64,000 nt of DNA from Bacillota bacterium LX-D (GTDB lineage Bacteria > Bacillota > DUOV01 > Zhaonellaceae): positions 45,535 to 109,534 of the forward strand of contig JAVLUO010000007.1 in assembly GCA_031628995.1 (NCBI GenBank). The letters run 5' to 3'. Below are positions 36,289 to 46,432 of the stretch, piece after piece (positions within the stretch are counted from its first letter, which is position 1; each line of letters begins with the position of its first letter). The position numbers and the translations under genes are program-made. The notes beneath the pieces were generated by a model that worked only from the letters and a program-made list of their open reading frames with translations, had not been told where the DNA came from and made no database searches.

Positions 36289-37356
36289 TTATTCCACCTT
36301 CTTTAGCCTTTCAGCTTGTTCTGTGGTGATTAAGGCTTGAATGATTTCATCTAAATCTCCCTCAAGAATAAGATCTAATTTGTGTAAAGTTAAGCCAATA
36401 CGATGATCCGTTACTCTGCTTTGAGGAAAATTATAGGTTCGAATTCTTTCGCTTCTGTCTCCCGTACCTACTTGGCTTTTTCTAGCACTTGCCAACTCAC
36501 CTTGCTGTTCATCTTGGGCTTTCTCCAGAAGTCTAGCTCGCAATACTTTTAAAGCTTTTTCCTTGTTTTTCAACTGGGACTTTTCGTCTTGGCAAGATAC
36601 TACAATCCCCGTAGGTAAGTGGGTAATTCTTACTGCCGATTGAGTAGTATTGACAGATTGTCCTCCCGGGCCGCTGGAGCAAAAGATATCGATTCTAATG
36701 TCGTTAGGATTGATTTGTACATCAACCTCTTCGGCTTCCGGCAATACAGCAACTGTAACAGTGGAGGTATGAATCCTTCCTCCTGATTCAGTAGCCGGAA
36801 TCCGTTGAACCCGATGGACACCACTTTCAAATTTCAAGCGGCTGTAAGCACCATAACCATTAATGCCAAAAATTACTTCTTTATATCCACCCATGTCAGT
36901 AGGGTGATCACTAAGAATTTCCAATTTCCAGCCTTGCCGTTCTGCGTAGCGGCTGTACATCCTAAATAATTCTCCTGCAAAGAGAGCTGCCTCTTCTCCT
37001 CCAGCACCGCCTCTGATTTCCATAATAACGTTCTTCTCGTCATTAGGATCTTTAGGCAAAAGCAATATTTTTAGCTTTTGCTCTAATTCAGGCAAAAGCT
37101 CTGCCAACCGCTCTAACTCCTGTTGAGCCATTTCTCTTAATTCGGGATCTTGTTCTTCAGCTAAAATTAAATCCGCTTCTTCTTTTTCCTGTAGCGCCTT
37201 TTTATACTCACGAAAAACTGAGACAATTTCCGTTAAAGCAGAATGAGCTTTGGCTGTTTTTTGAAATTCAACTTGATCAGAAACTATTTCTGGTTTGCTC
37301 AAAAGTTGTCCTAATGTCTCGTATTTTTCTTCTATAGTTTGTAATTTATCTAACAT
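36289..37356 (-). CDS. prfA: Peptide chain release factor 1
   Basis: Terminates translation at UAA and UAG. 355 residues with the PAT stop-codon motif ([14 protein letters not shown]) and the GGQ motif in SGPGGQSVN. The start overlaps the DUF1385 gene by 11 bases. prmC, which modifies the GGQ Gln, follows directly. Confidence 0.98.
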   Translation of the reverse strand: MLDKLQTIEEKYETLGQLLSKPEIVSDQVEFQKTAKAHSALTEIVSVFREYKKALQEKEEADLILAEEQDPELREMAQQELERLAELLPELEQKLKILLLPKDPNDEKNVIMEIRGGAGGEEAALFAGELFRMYSRYAERQGWKLEILSDHPTDMGGYKEVIFGINGYGAYSRLKFESGVHRVQRIPATESGGRIHTSTVTVAVLPEAEEVDVQINPNDIRIDIFCSSGPGGQSVNTTQSAVRITHLPTGIVVSCQDEKSQLKNKEKALKVLRARLLEKAQDEQQGELASARKSQVGTGDRSERIRTYNFPQSRVTDHRIGLTLHKLDLILEGDLDEIIQALITTEQAERLKKVE

Positions 37357-38257
37357 AATCTACTACCTCCAGCCTTTCACTTTCCATCCTTTTCTGCTCA
37401 TCTAAGACAGCTTCTAAGGCGCAGATTGCCACTTCCAGCTGTTTATCATCCGGCTCTCTAGTTGTTAATTTTTGCAGCCACAAGCCTGGTGCAATCATAG
37501 TTTTAACCAATGCATGATGAGCATGTTTACCTGACCATTTAATAAATTCATAACTAATTCCAGCAACAATAGGCATTAGCAGCAGCCGAGAACCAATCCT
37601 AACCCATATATTGGGAGCAGTAAAAAAGGAAAATAAAAAAATAGTCAGCACTAGTACAGCAAGCATAAAACTAGTTCCGCAGCGTGGATGGAGAGTGGAG
37701 TGTTTTCTGGCGTTACTTACTTCTAGCTTTTCTCCTGCTTCGTAAGTATGAATTGTCTTATGCTCCGCTCCATGATATTGGAATACTCTTTGGATATCAC
37801 TCATTTTACCAATACCATATACATAAGCAATAAAAATTCCAATGCGTAAAAATCCTTCTAATATATTCTGCCAGAATACATTAAAATATGCTTTCATGAA
37901 ATAGGCTGCTACAGTTGGGATAACAACAAAGAGCAGTAAGGCCAAACCGACAGCCACCACCATGGTCAAAGCAATTTCTTTATTGCTTAGGGTCTCTTCT
38001 TCATCATCATCAACAGACATATTGGCACTGTAAGTTAGAACCTTAATACCAAGAATCATTGCCTCAAAAAGAGCAACAACGCCGCGAAGCAAAGGCCATT
38101 TTAGAAAAGGGTAGCGTTGTACTATGGAATTAATTTTTTTCTTGTCAACAATAATTTCGCCTGTTTTTTTACGCACGGCAACAGCCCAATCTTTGGGGCC
38201 TCGCATCATAACTCCTTCAATAACCGCTTGTCCGCCGTATTGAAATGGTTCAGCCAT
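37346..38257 (-). CDS. DUF1385 membrane protein
   Basis: 303 residues. The start [15 protein letters not shown] and the later [16 protein letters not shown] are diagnostic of DUF1385. Membrane segments lie in the middle of the protein. Function is unknown; the gene usually sits between rpmE and prfA in clostridia, as here. Confidence 0.93.
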   Translation of the reverse strand: MAEPFQYGGQAVIEGVMMRGPKDWAVAVRKKTGEIIVDKKKINSIVQRYPFLKWPLLRGVVALFEAMILGIKVLTYSANMSVDDDEEETLSNKEIALTMVVAVGLALLLFVVIPTVAAYFMKAYFNVFWQNILEGFLRIGIFIAYVYGIGKMSDIQRVFQYHGAEHKTIHTYEAGEKLEVSNARKHSTLHPRCGTSFMLAVLVLTIFLFSFFTAPNIWVRIGSRLLLMPIVAGISYEFIKWSGKHAHHALVKTMIAPGLWLQKLTTREPDDKQLEVAICALEAVLDEQKRMESERLEVVDYVR

Positions 38258-38327
38258 GTTGTCACTTCCTTTCCCTTAAAACAGCCCGCTTAGATAAGAA
38301 TGGCGAAGCATACGCTCCGCCCTTTTC

Positions 38328-38528
38328 TTACATGCCATATCTCTTTTTGAAACGTTCGACTCGTCCGCCTTTTTCTACAATACGTGATTTAGTGCCCGTA
38401 TAAAAAGGATGACATGCGGAACAAATTTCTACTTTAATGTCTTTTTTAACCGAAGCTGTTTCGATGACATTACCGCAAGCACATGTAATTGTTGTTTTTT
38501 GGAACTCGGGGTGAATACCCTTTTTCAC
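38328..38528 (-). CDS. rpmE: 50S ribosomal protein L31
   Basis: 66 residues, the zinc-binding form with CAC near residue 16 and CSAC near residue 37. Spacing and the [23 protein letters not shown] end are typical. GTG start with AGGTGAC upstream. Confidence 0.98.
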   Translation of the reverse strand: MKKGIHPEFQKTTITCACGNVIETASVKKDIKVEICSACHPFYTGTKSRIVEKGGRVERFKKRYGM

Positions 38529-38633
38529 TTGGTGTCACCTCTTTTCAACCAATCTTTAAGTATCTATTGTGATCCGTTTCAGAACAGGAATACAACAAAA
38601 TAAATTATACCATATAAAATAGAATCTTGGCAA

Positions 38634-39899
38634 CTATTCAAGAACTTTTCGTACAACTGGTTTCGTATAATTTCCAATTCCTACCTGAGGCAATTCTTTG
38701 TGCAAAATATCTAAAAATCTAGTAATACCTATTGTTTCTCCCTGAGGCTGGGGAATTGCCTTTAAGAAAACATCAGGATCAATATTCAAATTTCTGATTT
38801 GAAGCAATTTTACGCCATTTTCTTGAACAAAAGTAATTAACCCTTCCATTTCCTCTTCCCTATCCGTTACGCCGGGAAAAGTCAGCAAATTCACGGAAGT
38901 ATGTACACCTTTTTCCGCTGCAAATTTGAGAGTTGCAGCCACATCTTGCACAGTATAATTTTGCGGTCTGTAATAAGCATTATAAATTTCAGGATTAGGG
39001 CTAATTAAACTAACACGCATTGCATCCAGGCCCGCTTCAATCACTTGCAAAATTTCCTTGGTTAAACCTCCGTTAGTATTCATATTGATAGTGCCACAGT
39101 CAGTTTTTTCCCGGACTTGACGAATAGTTTCTGCTAGGAGCTGAGCTTGTAAAGATGGCTCTCCTTCACAGCCCTGGCCAAAACTAATAATTGCTGTTTC
39201 GTCCCCTAGATGATTCACAGCTATTTGGACTAATTCATCAACTTCTGGTTTAAAATTAATGCGGCTTTGGGGAGACGGGCAACATTCTGCCGGCTGCATT
39301 GAAATACAGCCCATACAGCGGGCGTTACAAGCAGGAGAACTAGGCAAGCCTCCCTCCCACCGTTCATAAAATATATTTTGAGCCGTAAAGCACTCATACT
39401 CTAAGGCACATTTAGCTAATTGAGCTAAAATTCTATTTTTCGGCAATTTTTCTAATTTCAGCCTTACCTTAGCTGCTAAATCTGCCGTATTATAATATTT
39501 AGGGTTCCAATGATCATCCTCGTCTGTTTGAACTGCAGCTGCATAAAGTTCTCCATCTTTAAAAGCTACAGCCGTATAGCCCATTAAAGGCAACTGTCCT
39601 AAATCCTCCCGCACATAGCCTGGCAGCAAAGTTCTAGAATAGCCCTGGGGCAGTAAAGCACCAACTGCTAAAGCCTTTTTTCGATTGAACGGGCTATGTT
39701 TTACCGCTTTGAATTGGCCTTGAGCAGTCATTCCCATGGGCAAACAGCCTGGCAGCATTGTTAAAGACGCCCCTTGAGGCAAAGGAATCAATTCTTCCTC
39801 TAAAGGCTCTACCCATTGATCTCCTAGTCTACCAGTTGGCCCAAAATGAGGATGTTCAAATAGTTGTCCTTTCTCGTTAGCAAAAGCTAAGTGATACAA
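38634..39899 (-). CDS. Radical SAM protein of unknown function
   Basis: About 421 residues. The cluster motif CNARCMGC lies near the middle, followed by GQGCEGEPSL and INMNTNGGL, as in SPASM-like or Nif-type radical SAM enzymes. TTG 39899 is preferred because GGAAAGGAG lies nine bases upstream; an out-of-frame ATG lies in between. The gene occupies a fixed place between rpmE and the M23 gene in related genomes. The substrate is unknown. Confidence 0.85.
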   Translation of the reverse strand: MYHLAFANEKGQLFEHPHFGPTGRLGDQWVEPLEEELIPLPQGASLTMLPGCLPMGMTAQGQFKAVKHSPFNRKKALAVGALLPQGYSRTLLPGYVREDLGQLPLMGYTAVAFKDGELYAAAVQTDEDDHWNPKYYNTADLAAKVRLKLEKLPKNRILAQLAKCALEYECFTAQNIFYERWEGGLPSSPACNARCMGCISMQPAECCPSPQSRINFKPEVDELVQIAVNHLGDETAIISFGQGCEGEPSLQAQLLAETIRQVREKTDCGTINMNTNGGLTKEILQVIEAGLDAMRVSLISPNPEIYNAYYRPQNYTVQDVAATLKFAAEKGVHTSVNLLTFPGVTDREEEMEGLITFVQENGVKLLQIRNLNIDPDVFLKAIPQPQGETIGITRFLDILHKELPQVGIGNYTKPVVRKVLE

Positions 39900-39977
39900 G
39901 CATAAAAACTCCTTTCCGAAAAGCAAAGCGGGAGGTAAGGTGTAAACATTTCTATTATAGCATACTTATCGACATAC

Positions 39978-40703
39978 TTACCTCTGAACTAAATATCTTT
40001 TCGGATTAACTATCTGCCCATCCTGGCGAATTTCCAAATGTAGGTGGGGGCCTGTTGTCCTACCCGTATCCCCTACTTTAGCAATTGCTTGTCCTGCACT
40101 AATCCAGGCACCCTCTTTGACTAAAATTGATGATGCATGAGCGTATAAAGATTTAAGGCCGTTTCCATGGTCTATAATAACCGCAAATCCATAAATGTTA
40201 TTTTTCCACCCGGCAAAAATAACTTTCCCATCTCCAATGGCTCTTATTTTTTGTCCTGCTGGTGCACCAATGTCTAAACCATGATGAAATTCCTCTCCTC
40301 GCTTACCAAAATTAGAAGTAATTGGTCCAGTTACGGGCCATTCTAAAGAATAGTAGCTACGAGAAGCTATTTTATAGGCGCTTTGCGGATAATTCCTTAT
40401 TTCTGCATCAAAAGGTGTATAAGCAAAATTAGTCGGTATAATTAAAACTGCGCCAGTTTTTAGTTCCTTCGGATTAGTTAAATAATTGATTCCCATTATT
40501 TTGTGGATATCAGCATCGTACTGATGGGCAATTCCCCATAAAGTGTCCCCTTCTTGAATCTGATAAAACCTAAGAACCTGCATTCTTACTTGCCATAAGT
40601 CAACTAGTTTTTGTCCTGCCTCTGCGGCCAGCAAACTAAAGGAGTTAAAGCATACTGCTAGTAATAGCGCAGCCAGCCAGATTTTGGACTTCATAAAATT
40701 CAT
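39978..40703 (-). CDS. LysM and M23 metallopeptidase domain protein
   Basis: 241 residues with a signal peptide (residues 5-28), a LysM domain from about 44 to 92 (QIQEGDTLWGIAHQYD) and an M23 lysostaphin-type peptidase domain with HHGLDIG and HLHLEI zinc motifs. Likely a secreted peptidoglycan endopeptidase. AGGTGA precedes the ATG. Confidence 0.93.
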   Translation of the reverse strand: MNFMKSKIWLAALLLAVCFNSFSLLAAEAGQKLVDLWQVRMQVLRFYQIQEGDTLWGIAHQYDADIHKIMGINYLTNPKELKTGAVLIIPTNFAYTPFDAEIRNYPQSAYKIASRSYYSLEWPVTGPITSNFGKRGEEFHHGLDIGAPAGQKIRAIGDGKVIFAGWKNNIYGFAVIIDHGNGLKSLYAHASSILVKEGAWISAGQAIAKVGDTGRTTGPHLHLEIRQDGQIVNPKRYLVQR

Positions 40704-40817
40704 TTTTTCACCTCATATTTTTTGTATTAAATGTAAATATAAAACTCAAGTTCTATTGTGACCCTTGCAATAGAAAATTATACATTTAAGCTCTAATTTC
40801 TCCATCCTAGACAAAAA

Positions 40818-40846
40818 AACCCTGCATTATGAATAATGCAAGGGTT
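40818..40846 (-). terminator. Terminator of rho
   Basis: An AACCC...TGCATTAT stem with its complement and a T7 run on the minus strand, 15 bases after the stop of rho. Confidence 0.85.
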
Positions 40847-40860
40847 CTTCTAGTTGTTTT

Positions 40861-42114
40861 TTAGGCTCGGAATAATTTTGGCAAAGCTCGAAGCAAATCT
40901 TGATTAGTTTTTGTTTTTTGCAAAGCATCAAACAGCATTTCCGCAACTTCTACGCTGCCTAAAGAATTATTAACTTTCCGGAAATTCCACATTAATTCCA
41001 ATTCTTCTCTGGAAAGGAGGAGTTCTTCCCTTCTAGTACCAGAACGTTTTATATCAATAGCTGGGAAAATTCTTCTCTCAGCTAACTTACGGTCTAAAAT
41101 CAATTCCATATTGCCAGTGCCCTTAAATTCTTCAAAGATAACATCGTCCATTCTGCTTCCTGTTTCAATTAATGCTGTGGCCAAAATTGTTAGGCTGCCG
41201 CCTTCTTCAATTTTTCTGGCTGCTCCAAAAAAGCGTTTAGGTCTATGAAGTGCTGCCGGATCCACGCCTCCAGATAAAGTTCTGCCACTTGGGGGCACCA
41301 CTAAATTATGAGCTCGAGCCAAGCGAGTAATGCTGTCTAAGAGAATTACTACATCTTTTTTATGCTCAACTAGCCTTTTAGCTCTCTCCAAGACCATATC
41401 GGCAACTTTAACATGATTTTCCGGCGGCTCATCAAAAGTTGAACTAACTACGTCTGCCTTCACAGAACGCTCAATATCTGTTACTTCCTCCGGCCTTTCA
41501 TCAATTAATAAAATAATCAGTTCTACATCTGGATAATTAGCTGAAATAGCATTGGCTATTTTCACCAATAAAATAGTTTTTCCCGCTTTGGGAGGGGCAA
41601 CAATTAAACCCCTTTGGCCTTTGCCTAAAGGACAGATCAAATCAATTATCCTTGCTGAAATATCACTTTCCTGTGTTTCTAAAGTTAATCTTGATTTAGG
41701 ATAAATTGGAGTTAAAGCATCGAAGTGCAATCTTTTAGGGGATAATTCAGGGTCATCTCCGTTGATTTTTTCAACTCTAAGCAGGGCGAAATATCTTTCA
41801 GCTTCCTTAGGCGGTCTAACCTGGCCGCCAACTTTATCGCCAGTTCGCATGTCAAAACGCCTAATTTGGGATGGGGATACATAGATATCATCTTCGCTGG
41901 GGAAATATTTAAAAGGTCGTAAAAAGCCATAGCCTTCCGGCAAAATTTCCAAAACGCCTTCCGCAAATAGATAACTGTCTTTTTCCGTCTTGACCTTTGT
42001 TATTTCAAAAATCAACTCTTTTTTTCGCAGTTTAGAATACCCTGTAATACCTAATTCCCTGGCCATTTGATAAAGCTCGACCATGGTTTTACTTTCTAAA
42101 TCAACATGCTGCAA
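40861..42114 (-). CDS. rho: Transcription termination factor Rho
   Basis: Hexameric RNA helicase that ends transcription. About 417 residues: an N-terminal Rho_N helix bundle, an RNA-binding cold-shock-like domain (GYGFLR), Walker A APPKAGKT, and [11 protein letters not shown]. The TTG at 42114 is preferred because AGGAGG lies seven bases upstream; the ATG at 42120 is only one base after it. Confidence 0.97.
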   Translation of the reverse strand: MQHVDLESKTMVELYQMARELGITGYSKLRKKELIFEITKVKTEKDSYLFAEGVLEILPEGYGFLRPFKYFPSEDDIYVSPSQIRRFDMRTGDKVGGQVRPPKEAERYFALLRVEKINGDDPELSPKRLHFDALTPIYPKSRLTLETQESDISARIIDLICPLGKGQRGLIVAPPKAGKTILLVKIANAISANYPDVELIILLIDERPEEVTDIERSVKADVVSSTFDEPPENHVKVADMVLERAKRLVEHKKDVVILLDSITRLARAHNLVVPPSGRTLSGGVDPAALHRPKRFFGAARKIEEGGSLTILATALIETGSRMDDVIFEEFKGTGNMELILDRKLAERRIFPAIDIKRSGTRREELLLSREELELMWNFRKVNNSLGSVEVAEMLFDALQKTKTNQDLLRALPKLFRA

Positions 42115-42251
42115 AATCATTCCTCCTAATGTAATTTATTACATTCAAATAGATACTATTATTTCCTGGAAATTTTCTTCTCTAGGGATTAAATGCTGGC
42201 TAATCGGATAATTAGGCAGGGTGAAAGGGGAAATAAATGTAATCATAAATT

Positions 42252-42281
42252 ATTGTACCATTATCTGGCAACGTGGGTCAA
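42252..42281 (-). promoter_or_regulatory. rho: Sigma-A-type promoter for rho
   Basis: Minus strand TTGACC and TACAAT separated by 18 bases. The predicted 5' leader is about 125 bases. Confidence 0.65.
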
Positions 42282-42289
42282 GTTGAAAT

Positions 42290-42337
42290 GAGTTCGGGCC
42301 CAAAAGGATTTTTATACTCCCTTTTGAACCCAAGCTC
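42290..42337 (-). terminator. Long stem-loop after glpX
   Basis: Two 18-base arms (42290-42307 and 42320-42337) pair almost completely. The non-Watson-Crick pairs are G-U only when read as minus-strand RNA, which points to function in that transcript. It lies 29 bases after glpX and nine bases before the rho promoter. A T run is absent, so it may be a weak terminator or stability element. Confidence 0.6.
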
Positions 42338-42365
42338 TTCCATTTAACAGTTAAAATTATTCTAA

Positions 42366-43346
42366 TTATTTATTACATAGTTTTTTCCATTGAGGTTTTT
42401 TATCTAAACAGTGAATAGCTTCAATAAAACGAATTGTGCCTGTTTTTCCTCTGATCACCAAAGTGTTGGTAGTGGCATTTCCATTAGAATGGAAAATAAC
42501 ACCCTTTAGTAAAGTACTTTCTGTAATTCCCGTGGCAGCAAAAATTATATCATCGCCTTTAGCTAAATCTTCCATGGTTAAAAGTTTATGTACATCGTCT
42601 AACCCCATTTTTTTAGCTCTCATAATTTCCTGTTCGTCTTCAGGCATGAGTCTGCCTTGCATTTCCCCTCCCAGGCATTTCAAGGCAGCTGCGGCCAGAA
42701 CGCCCTCAGGTGCTCCACCAATTCCCATCATAATATCTACACCTGACTGTGCAAAAGCTGTAGCAACAGCAGGGGAAACATCTCCATCAGAAATTAACCT
42801 AATCCTGGCACCGGCTTTACGCACTTCATTAATAATTTGTTGATGCCTCGGCCGGTCTAAAATTACCACAGTTAAATCAGAAATACTTTTCTGCAATGCT
42901 TTGGCAACTGCAGTCAAATTATCTATAACTGGAGCATCTAAATTAATGGCACCAGCAGCTTTCGGCCCTACAGCTATTTTGTCCATATACATATCAGGTG
43001 CATGCAACAAGCAACCTGGCTCAGCAACTGCCAAAACAGCAATAGCACCAGTCAGCCCTTTAGCCACAATATTGGTCCCTTCTAAAGGATCAACGGCAAT
43101 ATCTACTTTCTGTCCTCCTTGGCCTGTTCCTACTTTCTCCCCAATGTACAACATTGGAGCTTCATCCATTTCTCCTTCGCCAATTACTACCGTACCATCA
43201 ATGTTAATTGAATCAAAAACGGAACGCATAGCAGTAACTGCTGCATCGTCGGCAGAAATTTTATCGCCCCGTCCCAACCAACGAGCTGCACCTAAGGCAG
43301 CAGCCTCAGTTACCCTGGCAAACTCTAACGCCAATTCTCTTTCCAT
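42366..43346 (-). CDS. glpX: Fructose-1,6-bisphosphatase class II
   Basis: Gluconeogenic enzyme with Mn2+. 326 residues with the metal motif [10 protein letters not shown] (IAVDPLEGT) and [16 protein letters not shown] precedes the ATG. It is in a gluconeogenesis/glycolysis group with fsa and fba. Confidence 0.97.
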   Translation of the reverse strand: MERELALEFARVTEAAALGAARWLGRGDKISADDAAVTAMRSVFDSINIDGTVVIGEGEMDEAPMLYIGEKVGTGQGGQKVDIAVDPLEGTNIVAKGLTGAIAVLAVAEPGCLLHAPDMYMDKIAVGPKAAGAINLDAPVIDNLTAVAKALQKSISDLTVVILDRPRHQQIINEVRKAGARIRLISDGDVSPAVATAFAQSGVDIMMGIGGAPEGVLAAAALKCLGGEMQGRLMPEDEQEIMRAKKMGLDDVHKLLTMEDLAKGDDIIFAATGITESTLLKGVIFHSNGNATTNTLVIRGKTGTIRFIEAIHCLDKKPQWKKLCNK

Positions 43347-43436
43347 CTAAATACCTCCGTTTTTCTCCTTTTACTCCATTTACGTAAATTAGGATAACTT
43401 ATATCCATAGTTCCTTCAGGATTAGTATAGCATATT

Positions 43437-44081
43437 TTAGGCTTTAACCTTATCCCAATCTGCCAAAAATTTATCAATGCCTAAACTAGTCAATGGATGG
43501 GCAGCCATTTGCTGTAAAACTTTAAAAGGTACAGTAGCAATGTCGGCCCCTATTAAGGCAGCTTGAGTAACATGTAAAGGATGTCTAATGCTGGCGGCAA
43601 TAACTTCTGTGGCAATATCATACTGATAAAAAATTTTGACAATATTCTTGACTAAATCCATACCGTCTTGCCCGATGTCATCTAACCTACCTACGAAGGG
43701 GCTTACATAGGTACAGCCTGCTCTAGCAGCCATTAAAGCTTGGTTTGCCGAAAAAATCAAGGTAACGTTTGTTGGAATATTTTTAGCGGCTAAAACTTTA
43801 ACTGCCTTAAGTCCCTCTAAGGTCATTGGTATTTTAATGACAATATTGGGGTGTATTTTAGCCAGCTCTCGTGCTTCTTGAATCATACCATCTGCTTCTA
43901 GGGAAATTACTTCTGCACTAATGGGACCATCAACAATTTCTGTAATTTCCCGGACAACTTGCTTAAAATCTCTGCCCTCTTTAGCGATAAGAGAGGGATT
44001 AGTCGTTACGCCACTAATAATTCCCCAGCTGTTGGCTTCTTTAATTTCATCAATATTGGCTGTATCAATAAATAACTGCAC
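43437..44081 (-). CDS. fsa: Transaldolase-like fructose-6-phosphate aldolase
   Basis: 214 residues of the short (MipB/TalC) transaldolase type. The Schiff-base Lys is in VIKIPMT. The short form may act as transaldolase or fructose-6-phosphate aldolase; sequence alone does not decide. GTG start with GAGGTGA upstream. Ortholog of B. subtilis ywjH. Confidence 0.93.
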   Translation of the reverse strand: MQLFIDTANIDEIKEANSWGIISGVTTNPSLIAKEGRDFKQVVREITEIVDGPISAEVISLEADGMIQEARELAKIHPNIVIKIPMTLEGLKAVKVLAAKNIPTNVTLIFSANQALMAARAGCTYVSPFVGRLDDIGQDGMDLVKNIVKIFYQYDIATEVIAASIRHPLHVTQAALIGADIATVPFKVLQQMAAHPLTSLGIDKFLADWDKVKA

Positions 44082-44228
44082 TTAAATCACCTCGACTTTA
44101 TTTTGTTAAATAAGCTCTTTGCCAGATACTGTCTTTACTAGCAACTAAAGTATTCATTTAGTCTATATAGTATCCTTTTAGACTTGAACTATACTTTTGC
44201 CTTGGCAAATGAATTGAAATGTGAAAAA

Positions 44229-44248
44229 GCTGCAGCAAATGCTGCAGC
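44229..44248 (-). terminator. Terminator after fba
   Basis: GCTGCAGC repeated around ATTT, followed by CTTTTTC on the minus strand. Confidence 0.8.
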
Positions 44249-44263
44249 AAATTTATTTGACGA

Positions 44264-45118
44264 TTAGGCTTTTCCTGCACTGCCAAAAAGCCTAATTTTT
44301 TCACGAATAACTGCACTCATAGCTTTTTTGGCTGGTCCCAAAATTTTTCGTGGGTCAATTTCTTTAGGATTATTGCTAATAACTTCGCGAACGCCAGCCA
44401 CAAAAGCTTCCCTTAAGTTCGTATCAATATTTACTTTTCTTACGCCTAATTCAATAGCTTGCTTAATAGCATCATCTGGTACACCGGAAGATCCATGTAG
44501 TACGATAGGTATTTTCACCAATTCCTTAACTTTTTTTAATCTCTCAAAATCAAGTTTAGGAGTCCCTTTATATTGACCGTGGGCAGTTCCAATGGCAATT
44601 GCCAGGGAGTCTACTCCTGTAGCATCTACAAATCTTTTAGCTTCAGCCGGATCAGTCATACTGGCTTCCCATTCACTGACAGTTACATCATCTTCAGTGC
44701 CGCCGATTTTCCCAAGCTCAGCCTCTACAGATACTCCTACAGCCCTAGCCACATCTAACACTTTATTGGTTAAAGCTATATTTTCTTCTAAAGGAAGTTT
44801 AGACCCATCAATCATAACGGAAGTAAATCCATAACGAATACACAGCATAGTTTGTTCAAAGCTAGTTCCATGGTCAAGGTGCAAAGCAACAGGCACAGAA
44901 GCCTTTTCAGCAGCAACTTTCGTCAAACCGGTTATGTACTCCAAGCCAGCATATTTAATTGCCCCTTGACTTGCTTGAACAATTACAGGCGCTTTTTCGG
45001 CTTCTGCCGCTTCAACTATGGCCTGAATAATTTCCATGTTATTGCAGTTAAAGGCTCCTACGGCATATCCCCCAGCCTCTGCTCGATCAAGTAATTCTTT
45101 CGCTTGCACTAGTGGCAT
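44264..45118 (-). CDS. fba: Fructose-bisphosphate aldolase class II
   Basis: Zinc aldolase of glycolysis and gluconeogenesis, 284 residues. HLDHG carries metal and catalytic residues; SVMIDGSKLP and AIGTAHGQYKG are typical. GGAGGGA precedes the ATG. Adjacent to fsa, glpX and spo0F as in Bacillus. Confidence 0.98.
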   Translation of the reverse strand: MPLVQAKELLDRAEAGGYAVGAFNCNNMEIIQAIVEAAEAEKAPVIVQASQGAIKYAGLEYITGLTKVAAEKASVPVALHLDHGTSFEQTMLCIRYGFTSVMIDGSKLPLEENIALTNKVLDVARAVGVSVEAELGKIGGTEDDVTVSEWEASMTDPAEAKRFVDATGVDSLAIAIGTAHGQYKGTPKLDFERLKKVKELVKIPIVLHGSSGVPDDAIKQAIELGVRKVNIDTNLREAFVAGVREVISNNPKEIDPRKILGPAKKAMSAVIREKIRLFGSAGKA

Positions 45119-45164
45119 AAAGATCCCTCCAATAATTTAATACAGCTGCCCTCGGCAGCTGTTT

Positions 45165-45848
45165 TCACCTTTTACTAGTCTTCCCATTATTAGATCTTTT
45201 TCTGCGCGTTGCCTTAGACAATTTGACAAAATTAAATCCACATTCGGTAAGTTGAATTCTTGAGGCATTTTTAAAATTCTCTATATCTCCAGCAGTTTCT
45301 GCCTTAATCCTGGCAATAGAATTGCAGTCTTCGCATCTTAATTCCAAGGAATCAGGAAAAACTTCTATTTCAATGTTTTGATTGCCGCATTGGCAGCGAA
45401 GTTCCCCTGCTTCTGCTATCTCATTAATCCGGTCTAGTATCTGATACATTACTTCCGGATTATCAAAATAGTCTACAAATCCTACCTCTTGAGCAATATC
45501 CTCCAACGAACGGTTTTGTTGCTGTACACACTGTCTTATCTTTTCCTTTGGTCCAATGTAAGCTATTTCAATCCCCGTATCTGTACATTCAATTTCCAAA
45601 ATATTTTCTGACCAGATTTGCTTACGCTTAAAATAATATAAATGTTTAGACTCACACATCTCACAATCTATTTGCAGCCAGAACATTTTTCGATCCTTCG
45701 TTCCGACGCTAAGGAGACTTCGTCCACAGGAACATTCCATCTTGTAAGTTCTTTGCCTAGCAAAATCAAAAAAAGATAAAGAGTGTAATTCCAATTGGTT
45801 GCAAGCAGGACACCGCATGGCAATAATGCTAAGTGTTGGAACACACAT
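45165..45848 (-). CDS. Multi-zinc-ribbon protein linked to spo0F
   Basis: 227 residues, family not recognised. Paired Cys occur throughout: C13-C16 with C39-C41, C62-C65 with C88, and a C-terminal pair CQC and CEDC. This suggests two or three small zinc ribbons. ATG 45848 has AGGTGA seven bases upstream; the longer frame from 45923 lacks a binding site. Its place between spo0F and fba suggests sporulation or regulatory use, which is inference. Confidence 0.75.
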   Translation of the reverse strand: MCVPTLSIIAMRCPACNQLELHSLSFFDFARQRTYKMECSCGRSLLSVGTKDRKMFWLQIDCEMCESKHLYYFKRKQIWSENILEIECTDTGIEIAYIGPKEKIRQCVQQQNRSLEDIAQEVGFVDYFDNPEVMYQILDRINEIAEAGELRCQCGNQNIEIEVFPDSLELRCEDCNSIARIKAETAGDIENFKNASRIQLTECGFNFVKLSKATRRKRSNNGKTSKR

Positions 45849-45958
45849 TTTTTTCACCTCAAAAGTTCTATTCGTCAAATTTAGCGGAAATCCTGCACTA
45901 CATAGATAAAATTCCCAACACAAAAGGAATTAAGTATCTTTTAATTTTTATTAGAAAA

Positions 45959-46324
45959 TTAAGAACAGATGTTTGAAACCGCCTCGATAATTTGATTAAT
46001 GTCAAAAGGTTTGGCTAAAAATCCCTTAGCTCCCAACTCTTCGGCTTGCTCAATTAAATTTTGTTCATCAAATGCCGTCATCATAATCACCGGGATATTT
46101 TCACCTGAAGAATTCATTTGTTGAAGAACTTGGAGGCCATTCATATCCGGCATTTTCATGTCCAGCAAAACAACTTCGGGTTTTGTTTTATGCATTACAC
46201 TTAAAGCTTCCTGTCCGTTGGCGGCCAGTGTTACTTCGTAGTCGTTTTCCTCTAAAACTTCTGCCACTAAATGCCTAATGCCTGGCTGATCATCAACAAC
46301 TAAAATCTTACTCTTACCTCTCAT
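45959..46324 (-). CDS. spo0F: Sporulation response regulator Spo0F
   Basis: Single-domain phosphorelay intermediate that passes phosphate to Spo0B/Spo0A-type partners. 121 residues with the acidic pair Asp11-Asp12, the phosphorylated Asp55, Thr83 and Lys105. Neighbours (pyrG side and fba) match B. subtilis. A sigma-H-type promoter lies 53 bases upstream. Many clostridia lack a full phosphorelay, so the downstream partner is uncertain. Confidence 0.9.
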   Translation of the reverse strand: MRGKSKILVVDDQPGIRHLVAEVLEENDYEVTLAANGQEALSVMHKTKPEVVLLDMKMPDMNGLQVLQQMNSSGENIPVIMMTAFDEQNLIEQAEELGAKGFLAKPFDINQIIEAVSNICS

Positions 46325-46376
46325 TTTTCAGAACTCCCCGCATATTTTTTAATCCGTAATTAATTCAATATTGTTA

Positions 46377-46405
46377 TAATTCTGCAAGAGGTAAAAAATT
46401 CCTGC
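46377..46405 (-). promoter_or_regulatory. spo0F: Sigma-H-type promoter of spo0F
   Basis: Minus strand GCAGGAATT matches RnAGGAWWW and GCAGAATTA matches RnnGAATWW, with an 11-base spacer as sigma-H expects. B. subtilis spo0F is likewise known to have a sigma-H promoter. Confidence 0.75.
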
Positions 46406-46432
46406 TTAAAATTAGCCAATTAAAAATATCTG

